In this document: positions 22,473 to 33,064 of the stretch, piece by piece
How the letters are laid out: each line of letters opens with the position of its first letter
Position numbering within the stretch: the first letter of the stretch is position 1
NCBI RefSeq assembly: GCF_001625215.2
Contig: NC_030382.2
Location: forward strand, 48,635,364-48,699,363
DNA length: 64,000 nt
Source: Daucus carota subsp. sativus
Lineage: Eukaryota > Streptophyta > Magnoliopsida > Apiales > Apiaceae
Direction: 5' to 3'
Made by a program: the position numbers and the translations under genes
The notes under the pieces: generated by a model
Told to the model about the DNA's origin: nothing
The model's database searches: none
Seen by the model: only the letters and a program-made list of their open reading frames with translations

Positions 22473-25221
22473 GGGTCCTGTTAACCACAGCCCTTAGGGC
22501 TATGGATAATAATTAACTACACATATTTTATTTATTATCATTTATCATTTCCAAGAACATCCAAGAGGTAGATGTGTTATTTTCATAACTCCAGAAATTA
22601 TGATAGTTGACTTTCTTTCACAAATTGATTTCTGGAACAAGAATAACATTATAAATAAAATGCATTTCAACATCAATATCCTTGATCATTTTCATTAGTA
22701 AATCAGAATAAATCAAGAACAAACTTTAGCAAAAATTACATATAATAGGTTTCATCCATCCATGACTTAGTATCACCTAGTACTTAATAGTAAATATGGG
22801 ATTCAATCCTAAATCACCTGCTGATCTTTTGTTTCTTTGGGAGGACATGTTTGAAGTGGTAGCATTATTTTCTTTATTTGGACATGTAGGCTTGGTGTGA
22901 CCGGGTGTATTACATTGAGAGCACGTCTTACTTTTCTTTTTTGCTGCCTCTTTTCCACCTTTGATGCGTCTCTTTTTCGGACGACCTTTTGTTGCTGATC
23001 TCGGAGGACACAACACATCTACAGCATCCAGATCAGCCTCAGCTTCAAGTTGCATAGAAGTCTCTCCTGTCAATACCTCTTCTGATTTTTCACTATCTAT
23101 TAGTGTAGACTCTGAACACCAACGTTTAGGTAGATAAAAAGCTGGGATCTTGAAACAGTTTGTGTGTAAAAATACTCGAAAGATATGTCGACACAATATC
23201 CCCCAAAACTCAAAGTTCTTGCAACTACATAATGCAGTATTACCATCCCAAAATACTTGATGATTTTTGCAATGAAATCCTTCATGGTATCTTACCGTAA
23301 ACTTGTGACCTTCAACTTGAAATAAGAAGTATTGATTTACCCTTTTCAACTCTTCTTGTAACTTCTTAAAAGCAAATGGTGTAAGCACTTGAAAAGCTTG
23401 TTCCTCTAATGGCGACTTTGTTAGTAAAGAAGTGGGTTTTAATGATTCCGCCGATATATTACGCGATTGCACTTGAGTTATCTCCTCGACAGCAAGTTCA
23501 ACCTATAAAAACATAGATGATTATATTGGCACTCTTAAAAAAGTAAATAAACATAGGTTATTGTAAGTAATACCTGTTTAACAAAGCTGCTCAAATCTGT
23601 GTGAGATGAAACAAATCTTTTAATAAAGGCATTTATACTCTCGCATCTTCCTGTAGTCGTCATCCCTCCAAAAAAAAAGTCACGGAGATAACAAGGCGCC
23701 CAAAATCTTTTAATTTTATACAGGCCCTGAACATGTTTATTGTTTTGCATTTTATACTTTGTGACTACTAGAGGCCAATTTTGCTCAAATTCTTCAACAC
23801 TTTCAATTTTATAGAGTTCATAAAAATCAGCACACCACTTTTGATACTCATTTTTTAGTAAAGCTGTGAACCAGCTGCTGAACTTTGAAGTGATATGCCA
23901 AATACAAAAACTATGTTTTGTAGTTGGCATTTCAATTGCAATCGCCTTAGACATCCAAGGATCCTGATCAGTGACAATGGTGTTTGGCGCTTTTTTCATT
24001 GTAGTTACGAAAGTCTGATAAAAATAGAAGAATGACAAAATTATTAACAAGACTTCATTAAAAAGTGAACAAAGCAAAAGAAAATAACAAGTAAAAGAAT
24101 TACGACACGCACCTTCATCAGCCATCTAAAAGTTTGTGTCGTTTCATTTCGGAGCAGTGCACTTCCAAATAAAATCGATTTCCCATGGTTGTCAATGCCA
24201 ACAAAAAATGCACAAGGCATGTCATATGCATTTACCTTATATGTTGTATCAAACACAACTACATCCCCGTACATTTTATACCACTCGAAACTTTGAGCAT
24301 GGCACCAGAACACATTTTCGAGTCTCCTCCCATCATCCATAGTATATATGTATTGAAATTTTTCATCCTTTTGTTTTGCACATTTCAGAGCTTCGATAAA
24401 CCTTTGAGCATCACTGACTTCAACTAATTTTTTCACTTTGACAAATAAATTGCGAACATCTCTTTCGATAAAAGAGAGATCCCCGTGTTTTACCTCCTTC
24501 TGAAGCTCCATAACTCGAATTATCTGTATAACACTAAGTCCGGCTTCTTTATATAATAAAATCTGACTTTCATCTTCTGTGGTGATGACTCGATTTATAG
24601 GAAGCAAGCGCATGCTAGTAGGTGATAATAGGTTGTGATTGTGCTCTTTGATGAATTTTGTGACGTGCCATTCTTCTGGAAAAATATCATTACTCTGTTT
24701 TAATGTAAGACGCATATGGGCTTTGCACTCACATTTAGAAGACTCTCTGTTTCTCTGAACCTTAGAAGGATGAATAGGCTTTAAAGGTTTCTTTCCTCCA
24801 CGGTGACAATACAAATCACGTCTAATGGCCTTTCCATGCCTTGTAGCTGATCGATCTTTGCGAACCGTAAAACCATTTGCCTCAGCGTAATTTTTGTAGA
24901 AGATGTGTGCCTCTTCTATGCTTTGAAAAGTTTGACCAATGAATGGTTCTTCATATTTTTCTTCAGCTAAAGGGATGTTTAAGTCAAGATTAAACATTGA
25001 GAATATCTGGAAAAGCAAGTGCTTCTGATAGGAAAACTCTGTGTACTGATATACATGCATAGATAGTGGAGAGAAAGAGGGACTTTTAATATTCCGAGAA
25101 GTAAAACGCGGGAGTATAAAAATGTGTATTTCATTTTGACGCCTCTCATTATTAATTGACTAAAAAGGTTTGAACATTAAATTTTTATCAAAAGCCCTTA
25201 AGGCTATCGTTAACATTTGCC
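22473..25221 (-). mobile_element. Complete-looking Mutator-like element (MULE), 2749 bp
   Basis: A perfect 9-bp direct repeat AAAGAAGTA flanks the element (22464-22472 and 25222-25230), the diagnostic target-site size of Mutator transposons. Its ends are inverted: left GGGTCCTGTTAACC continuing into AGCCCTTAGGGCT, right (inverted) GGCAAATGTTAACG continuing into AGCCTTAAGGGCT. About 30 of the first 42 positions match. The only gene inside is the minus-strand FAR1/FRS-type transposase, with ~300 bp after its stop and ~225 bp before its start. No second mudrB-like gene is present, as in Jittery-type MULEs. The undamaged target duplication and open reading frames suggest a fairly young insertion, though the TIRs differ from each other. 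Confidence 0.9.
22777..24997 (-). CDS. FAR1/FRS-type MULE transposase
   Basis: Three exons, 24997-24113, 24014-23574 and 23502-22777, join in phase across GT-AG introns to 683 residues without a stop. Domains in order: FAR1 DNA-binding (WRKY-GCM1) zinc domain ~25-122, with C64, C89, C91 and the HNH end at 119-121; MULE transposase with catalytic-position acidic residues D250 (VVVFDTTYK), D311 (IVTDQDPWMSKAI) and E420 (TTTGRCESINAFIKRF); SWIM zinc finger C534-x-C536...C546-x-H548; and a CCHC knuckle C636, C639, H644, C649 after a basic stretch (GRPKKRRIKGGK). FAR1/FHY3/FRS transcription factors descend from such transposases. Because this gene sits between MULE TIRs with a fresh target duplication, I call it the transposase, not a domesticated FRS gene. 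An ATG 63 bp upstream (25060) is in frame; 24997 was preferred because MFNLDLN resembles family N-termini. Confidence 0.9.
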
Positions 25222-25435
25222 AAAGAAGTATTGAAAAAGAAAAACTCTAGTCCCGTGGCAGTTTCGTAAATTGATGCACGACAAAGGTCAAATATGTAAG
25301 AGTGAACTGCGCTAGAGTATATCATTCCCGTTCTCTCCGATCCAAACCTCCTCTCACTTTTTATTACTCCGCGGCGATCTCGGATTGTTTCATCGTCTCT
25401 TTATCACCGTCGTTTCTCTCTTTAATTGTACACAC
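25222..25435 (+). promoter_or_regulatory. Residual proximal promoter and leader of TMEM214-like gene
   Basis: Only 214 bp lie between the MULE end (with its target duplicate at 25222-25230) and the start codon. The pyrimidine-rich stretch near 25325-25425 (CTCTCCGATCC, CTCTCTTTAATTG) is a probable 5' leader. The transposon therefore displaced whatever lay farther upstream. Confidence 0.5.
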
Positions 25436-28400
25436 ATGACGATGGAGGATAAGCTCAGTTCATTCGATTCAAGCCACATTGATGAAGCCGAAGCTACCAA
25501 CAATCACGGCTGGCAGAAGGTCACCTACGCGAAAAAACAGCGGAAACAGCCGGCGAAAAAACCGGATTCCGGAAATATCGTCTCCAACGGATCGGCCTTT
25601 CACGGCGGCGACAGCGTGTTCACGTCGCTGGAGAAGCAATCGGAGGAGCGGCGCCGGAGAATTGAGGCGCAGAAGGCGGCGATTGATTATGATGATGCGC
25701 CGGTTAGATCGTCCAAGCACCGATCGGATGATGATGATGACGAAAGTGATGGTGATGTAGGTAAAGGTGTGCAGAATGGAGTTGCGGTGGCGGAGAAGAA
25801 ACCGAAGGTGAAGAAACAGAAGAAACCGAAAGTCACGATTGCGGAAGCTGCTGCGAAGATTGATGCTGATGATCTCGCTGCATTCCTCGCTGATATATCC
25901 GTGAGTTATTTCTATGAATTAATAGGTTAATTGTCTCGATTTAATGATACATCTGGAGTATAATGAATGCTACGTGTTGTGTATTTTGATCAATTAAATT
26001 AAGAGATGTCTATAGGAGCTTCGATGTGTTTATGCAATGAACACTTGAAGGTGTTGATTTTTTATTGAGTGCTGGTTATTTTGTGACTGCAGGCATCCTA
26101 TGAATCTCAGCAGGATATTCAGCTGATGCGGTTTGCGGATTATTTTGGTAGGGCATTTTCGGCTGTGACTGCATCTCAGTTTCCGTGGACTAAGTTGTTC
26201 AGGGAGTCCGCTATTGGGAAAATAGCAGACGTGAGTTGTTTTTTTTATTTCAATTGTGAATCTTTAAACAGTCCGTATTTCCTCTTTTCATTTAATTACT
26301 CATGTTGGCACTCATTAACTTTGACCTTGGTGGTAGAATATTTAGTTGATTCTTTTAGACTTTAGTGCTAAATGTTTATTTGTGAATATCTGTAGCGATT
26401 CGTTTTTATTGAGACTCTTGTTTTACTTATCTTATCTAGTCCCTGTTATTGATGTGTCGAATTAAAATTGTCTGGTTGTTGGGATCATATCTACCATTAA
26501 GTGTCCACTTTTTGATGCGTATTAGAACGTGTATATATACATTTACGATATATATGTATAAAATTCACAGCATTTATGTTGGTAACGTTCTTTGACGCTG
26601 TTAATACAAATGCAAATGTATCGTAATTGGTGTTAGAATCATACATTAAAATGTTCCGTAATTATTACATATTCTATAATGGATATCATAAATACATTAC
26701 ATATTCTACAACGGATATTCCTTTTTATCTGAACTATCAATAAACGACATGTATTTGGTAGTTGTTAAAAGTATATGACTATATCTCTGATATTAAAAGT
26801 AACTTATTACATGCATCATTATAGATACCCCTTGTAAATACAAGTACAAACACTTGTCTACGCAGAATATATGATATAGTAAAAAGTTTGAAAATAGATA
26901 CAAGTATAAAGGATTTTTGTTTCATTCTCTTGTTTTTGTTTCATGTGTGGTATTATCTGTACTTAGATTACACTCTGCGGACTATATAATTTGTGTGTTT
27001 TAGATTAGGATCTTACTTGTACTCCATTTAGTTTTCTTTGCTAGATAGGAGCATAATTTTATGATATTATTTTACAGATTCCAGTCTCCAACCTATCAGA
27101 AACTGTTTACAAGACATCAGTTGATTGGATCAATCAGAGATCCACTGAGGCTCTAGGTTCCTTTGTATTGTGGTCTCTAGATAGCATATTTGGAGACTTA
27201 GCCAGCCAACAACCTAGTGGTAAGGGTGCAAAGAAAGCCGTGCAACAAACAACTTCTAAATCTCAGGTAAGCTTTATGTATTTTGTTTTAAAAAGTGGAA
27301 GTAGGAAAAAGAGAAGAAGAAGAAAGCTGTTGTAGTACTTAAATACTAGACATATATTACTTAGTTCCTTATGCTACACCAAAAGTAGACAAGGTGGCCT
27401 CTGGTGTCCTTAAATGGATTGTTTTCTGTTTCTTTAATGATTAAGGGATTTATCCACCACCCTTTTCTATTGCACATCAGCTCAATGAAGTGCCCTTCTC
27501 GAAAGCGTTTATACAATGAAATTCATATACTTACTTCTAAGACAATTCATTTGGTTGCATAGTTGTTTTTCTGTTAATGTGAAGAATGTGATGTCCTAAT
27601 ATATGAAGTAATGTGCATGGGCAGGTTGCAATTTTCTTAGTGCTAGCAATGGTATTGAGAAGAAAACCTGATGCCTTCATTAGTATATTGCCGGTTTTGA
27701 ACGAGAACACAAAGTACAAAGGACAAGATAAGCTTCCTGTAATAGTGTGGATGGTAGTTCAGGTGAGCTGGTAATAGTAAATATATTTTGTGAAACCATT
27801 GGGTTTCTTGGAGGGAGCAGATGACGCTTTATGTTCTGTATACATGCTAAACATAATTTTGTATCTTATCCAGGCTTGTCAAGGAGATCTTGCTATAGGG
27901 TTGTACTTATGGTCGCGTATTGTCTTGCCTATAGTTGGTGGGAAACAAGGCTCAAATCCTCAGACGAGGGACTTGGTTTTACAGTTGGTGGAAAGGTATG
28001 TATATATTGTGATACTTTCTTGTTCAAATGCAAGTCTGTAACTCATGTTCTATGGCATAATATATTCCTACTTTCAAATATTTCAGAATTTTGGCTGCTC
28101 CTAAAGCTCGTACTATTTTAGTAAATGGGGCTGTAAGAAAAGGGGAGCGCTTGATGCCACCTTCAGCACTTGATTTGCTGTTGCGTGTAAACTTTCCAAC
28201 ATCATCAGCTAGGGTCAAGGTGTGTGGAACTCTTAATCATACAAGATTGAAAAAAATGCATTGGATGCATATTTTTCTGTTGTTGCATCATTACTGTTTT
28301 AACCTGTTTTCTATTACACAGGCAACTGAGAGGTTTGAGGCCATATACCCCATCCTTAAAGAGGTAGCTCTTGCTGGAGTACCTGGAAGCAAGGGAATGA

Positions 28401-29217
28401 AACTTGTTTCTCAGCAAATTCTCACAATTTGTGCAAAAGCAGCAGAGGAAGGTAGAGAACAAAGTGCATTATATCTCAATGAAATTCCTTGATATTTTTA
28501 AGTTCAATAAAGTAACATAGAGTGTTCTTTCACTTTGTGCAGGCACTCCAGAACTATCCAGAGAAGCAACTGATATTTTTGTTTGGTGTTTGACTCAACA
28601 CCCTGATTGTTACAAGCAATGGGTGAGTTATGTTTATCTGCAGTTTTTTTGAGTAACTCGTGCATCTAAATATCCTTAATCTTGTACATCTATTTACATA
28701 ATTTTGATTTACCAGGATAACATCTATATGGATAATCTAGAGGTGAGTGTTGCGGTTTTGAAAAAGCTTACGGAGGAGTGGAAGCAGCTATCTGGAAAGC
28801 AATCTTCTGTAGAGGGTCTGCGGGAAATGCTCAAGAGCTTTAGGCATAAGGTATTGTCTTTTTTCTTTTGTGTCAGTTGTACATATCAATAATTTAATAG
28901 CCATTAGTCAAATATTGCATACTGTTTGTTCAAATAGCACAACAGTGTCCTGTAAGAAATAACCATGTATTTTATTTTCTTGGTAGAATGAGAAAGCACA
29001 AACGGATGGAGTAGAAGATTCTAGGCAATCACTTGTCAAGACCGCAGACAAATATTGCAAGTGGCTGCTTGGAAGGGTCTCACGCGAGCATGGGTGCTTG
29101 AAAGGTCTTGCGTTTATTGCGATTGCTCTTGGTGTCGGTGCTGTTTTCTTTTCCCCAAGCTTGGATTCGGTTGATTGGAAGGAGCTTACCGCAGTCTTCA
29201 ATCACCAATCCATTTAA
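25436..29217 (+). CDS. TMEM214-like membrane protein
   Basis: Ten exons: 25436-25900, 26093-26230, 27078-27266, 27625-27762, 27874-27995, 28087-28219, 28322-28451, 28543-28622, 28716-28850 and 28987-29217. All have GT-AG borders and join to 586 residues. The family is plant TMEM214-like (At1g70770 and At1g23170 type). Animal TMEM214 is an ER membrane protein linked to caspase-4 recruitment; the plant role is not established. Visible parts: acidic N-terminus and WQKVTYAKKQRK (22-33 region), a Lys/Asp-rich linker with DDDDESDGD, the conserved FADYFGRAFSAVT and PWTKLFRESAIGKIAD block, VYKTSVDWINQRS, and one hydrophobic segment near the C-terminus (GLAFIAIALGVGAVFF, ~548-565). The first ATG is followed by a second one codon later (MTMEDK). 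The MULE ends 214 bp upstream. Confidence 0.93.
26231..27077 (+). other. Long intron 2 of the TMEM214-like gene
   Basis: 847-bp intron, AT-rich. It contains a short imperfect tandem repeat of TACATATTCTA-type units (~26675-26725). Nothing coding seen. Confidence 0.7.
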
Positions 29218-29901
29218 AAGGATGAGCTAAAGAGGCATGCATGCAGGCTAAATGACGTAGACCAAAAACATCATTTTTCGAGGATATCAACAACACAGGC
29301 TAAAAAAAATTAAACTTTACCTTAATAAATTAGTGGCAGAATGCAGTACTTTGTGAGCAAGTGGAGGCGTTTGTGAAATTGGATGCAAGATAGTTAGAAC
29401 TGTTGGTTTTAGGCAAATTTATAATCTTTACATCTTTGATGCATTTTTTAAGTTAGTACTGAGGTGGATGCAGATGTGTTATACAATGTTTGTGGGCTTG
29501 TGGTTTTCTTACATTTATAGTAATTACAACACATTAGACATATTACCTGGTTTTTCAGTTGTCATGCTTTACATTAAGGGTTGAATACATGTTCATTACT
29601 TAGTTGCATATCGTTTTTGCCTTTGCTTGGTTTAAGTAATTGGAGCACATGATTAACCCACTTTCAATGGCTGAGTTTTTCCCTTCTGCTGTGATGAATA
29701 GCAAATGAAAACAAGTATTTCTTCTGATACATCCCATTCTGTATTATTCTTGTCCCTCAATTATTTACATTTCATTTTTTTTAAATTGTGGATTTTTATA
29801 ATATAAAAACTAAGGTAACTATTATCATCCACTTTTTCCAAATTATTTATTGAATATTAATAAGTCTCGTCATTTTATCTATTTTCCTTACTATTTCATA
29901 T

Positions 29902-29936
<35 letters not shown>

Positions 29937-30098
29937 TTTAATTTCTTTGTCCAAAATTGAATAGGACCAGTATGTAAATGTAATGCTTGTGTATAATGCG
30001 CCTGCTGTGCTAGGATCACTTTGCGGGTGAAAACTGAAGACCCTCCTCTTTGCTTGGAGACTCTGAACAGTGAAGAGAGGGAGGGGCAAAGAAATAAA
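29218..30098. other. 3' UTR and intergenic
   Basis: The first few hundred bases are the likely 3' UTR of the TMEM214-like gene. A (TA)n microsatellite occupies ~29905-29933. No gene seen. Confidence 0.55.
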
Positions 30099-30320
30099 GG
30101 GTCTGTTTGTTTAACAGAAGCAGCTTCTGCTTCTGGCTTCTGCTTCTCTTGACCCGTTTGTGTAAAAAAGTTGAAGCACTTTTAAAAAGCTGAGAATGCT
30201 AACTTCTCTCACAACTTCTGCTTTTTTTCCAAACAGTATATTAATTTATTTACTTCTCACTTACTCATTTTTCTAGTTTAAGCAAGAAGCCACTTATTTT
30301 AAGCTTACCGAAACGACCCC
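30099..30320. mobile_element. Tourist-like MITE
   Basis: Left end GGGTCTGTTTG and inverted right end GGGGTCGTTTCGG, flanked by AAA on both sides. The body shares long stretches with the copy nested at 6710-6935 (TCTTGACCCGTTTGTGTAAA and CACTTTTAAAAAGCTGAGAA). Confidence 0.75.
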
Positions 30321-30787
30321 AAAGAATGCATGTGATTTCTTGAATTGTCAAAAGCGATTCAATGCTCTAGTTGAGAGAAACCTACCAATTCAACTTTTAT
30401 GCTCCGTTTATTACTTTGTCAAATGCATAAATGGCCATCCTGCTCAAAACTTGTCTTCTAGAAAATGTTTGCAACATTGACCCTATAAAAAATAAAACAT
30501 TTTTAGTTCAAGCCAGCCAACCAGCAGCGAGCAGACCACCTTGTTTAAAAGCTTGACCACAACATAAAATAAACAAGAAATAGAGACGGTTTATATCACA
30601 AAACTGCAAAAACAAGAATAATATCATGACGAGACTAAAAAGAGGGGGACCGCCAAAAGCCAGCCAAGCAAGAAACGAATAGTAACAACCCCATTTGTTT
30701 CTTTTGTATTCCCCTTTTTTCATCCTTCAATTCTAAAAACAAGAAAAACAAGGAAACACTACTCGAGTATATACACGCAGATTATCC
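30321..30787 (+). promoter_or_regulatory. Upstream region of the PICALM-like gene
   Basis: 467 bp between the Tourist-like element and the start codon. No clear TATA box. The A-rich segment just before the ATG is a plausible 5' leader. A minus-strand frame at 30508-30723 has no recognisable domain. Confidence 0.4.
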
Positions 30788-32250
30788 ATGGCCACTCTCC
30801 AGTCCTGGCGAAAAGCCTACGGCGCTCTTAAAGACCAAACTAAAGTCGGCCTTGCCCACGTTAACAGCGATTTTAAGGTTGTTCACTGTAATTTTACTTG
30901 TAATTTGTTGATCCGTACTTGTTGTCTGAATTTGTGTTTGTGTATGATTAGGAAGTGGATGTTGCGATTGTTAAAGCCACGAATCATGTGGAATGCCCTC
31001 CCAAAGAACGACACCTCAGAAGTTTGTGGCTTTTTACTTTTTCGTATATGTGCTGTTGATTTTGTGTTTTACAGATCTAATTGGGATTTTTGGGTATTGG
31101 GATTTTTGGGTTGCTATGTTAGGGTTTTTTTTGATGTGGGTGTGGGTTTTTGTGCAGAGATTTTACTTTCTACATCGGTGCTTCGGCCTCGGGCTGATGT
31201 TGCTTACTGCTTACATGCTCTTGCTAGGAGATTAGCCAAGACCCATAACTGGACGGTATGACTTTAGGGTTTTTTGTCTTTGGGTTTGTGTGAATCCAGG
31301 TTTTAGAATTTATCGCAGTGTGCAATGTGCTAGGTTTGGGAGCAATCGGAATACTTTATAGAATACTGCATTTTGATGGTCACAGATATTAGGTCTTTTT
31401 AAATTACGAGTTAAATAGAATATACATGATCCTAGGGCGGAATAAGGTTACCGATTTCTTGGATATGAAATTAATTTGGTATTGCTGTATGTTCGGTTAT
31501 AAGGGAAATGTAATGCTAGGACTGAGAAATTAAGAATTTTTTTGGCAGAGGTTTATGTTTATGGATATTCATTCTATGTTCGAGTATCTCACTATACTGA
31601 TCTGCCCCTTTGTTGGACGATATATATAAGCTTTCTGGTAAATAGTAATGTCTTCCCAAATCATAATTATATGTTCCTGTACAGTGGATGTTGAAGAGAT
31701 TAAAGCCCTAAGTTCCTTAATAATTATGTTGGAGGGATATAATGTGTTTGTACTTGATAGTTTGATTATCACGGCTTTTGTCACTACAAGTCGAGGCTTA
31801 ACTTGGTGATAGTATATGTTTGCATAACTTCATGTTTTTCTATGATGAATTAATGATAAATGACTCAAGTTACATGTTGGATCATGTGATGTAAATACAT
31901 TGGACAGATATGTTGATAATATTGGTCCAGTTAAAAGTATAAACAATACTATGCAATATGAAGCAGATGCACATATTAAATGAGATAAAAAATGCGATTT
32001 TAATATAATCTTTGCTGGCTATGTCATGTGGATGTGAGTTTTCCTGATGTTTGAAATATAATCCTGAATTTTACTGGACTTGTGCTTAACAGGTGGCTTT
32101 GAAAACACTTATAGTCATACACAGGGCACTGAGAGACGGAGATCCCACTTTTAGGGAAGAACTACTAAATTTCCATCAACGTGGACATATTTTGCAACTT
32201 TCGAATTTTAAGGATGATTCGAGCCCGATAGGTTAAGACTAATGCAGCAG

Positions 32251-32292
<42 letters not shown>

Positions 32293-33033
32293 CCTCCATA
32301 GTGTTTTATTCTTGCTTAAATTGGAACAGTATCACTTTTAGTGAAAAAATTGTTGATTATATATTTGTCTTAATTTAGCTTGGGATTGCTCTGCCTGGGT
32401 ACGTTCGTATGGTTTGTTTTTAGAGGAACGGCTTGAATGCTTTCGAGTTCTGAAGTATGATATTGAAGCAGAGAATCTTCCTAAACCTGTACAAGGGGAA
32501 GAGAAGGTAATTACAGAATGAATGGGCATGAATATAATTACTGTCTAGTATAATGAAAATGGAGAATTTCTGTTTTATATGGTCAAATATATAGTCCAAT
32601 GAGTGGTTAACCCAACCACACATCTAATATATAAAGAGGAAAAAACCTTAAACGTATAGAGTGTACCTATGATGCAGACCGAAGGTCATGGTCAAATGCC
32701 TACTTGTTATCTGTTATGTCACAGTTGGTCTTTTGACGATATATAAGGTTAAACTTAACCTAGTGGGACCTAAATAAAGAATGCACAGCAGCAATGGAAA
32801 AAGACAAGGTAGTTTTTCAACTCACATGCCATAAGGATTTCTTTCTGGCTAGTAAATGAATGTTATATATTGTAAAACATAATAGAGGAGCAAGGCAAAT
32901 GGCATGCCAGGAGATCTAAACTGTGTCAACACGGTATGAATTACATAGGTTCTAGTATCTCTATTAGTTTATGGGGGCAAGATCTGTATTACTTAAATAT
33001 GCTATTCATGTTGGAGGGGCAAGTGACCCCCCC

Positions 33034-33064
<31 letters not shown>

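Noticed and set aside
22777-24997. Annotating the FAR1-like gene as a domesticated FRS transcription factor of the host
   Set aside because: It sits between inverted ends with a perfect 9-bp target duplication, so transposon origin in place is the simpler reading.
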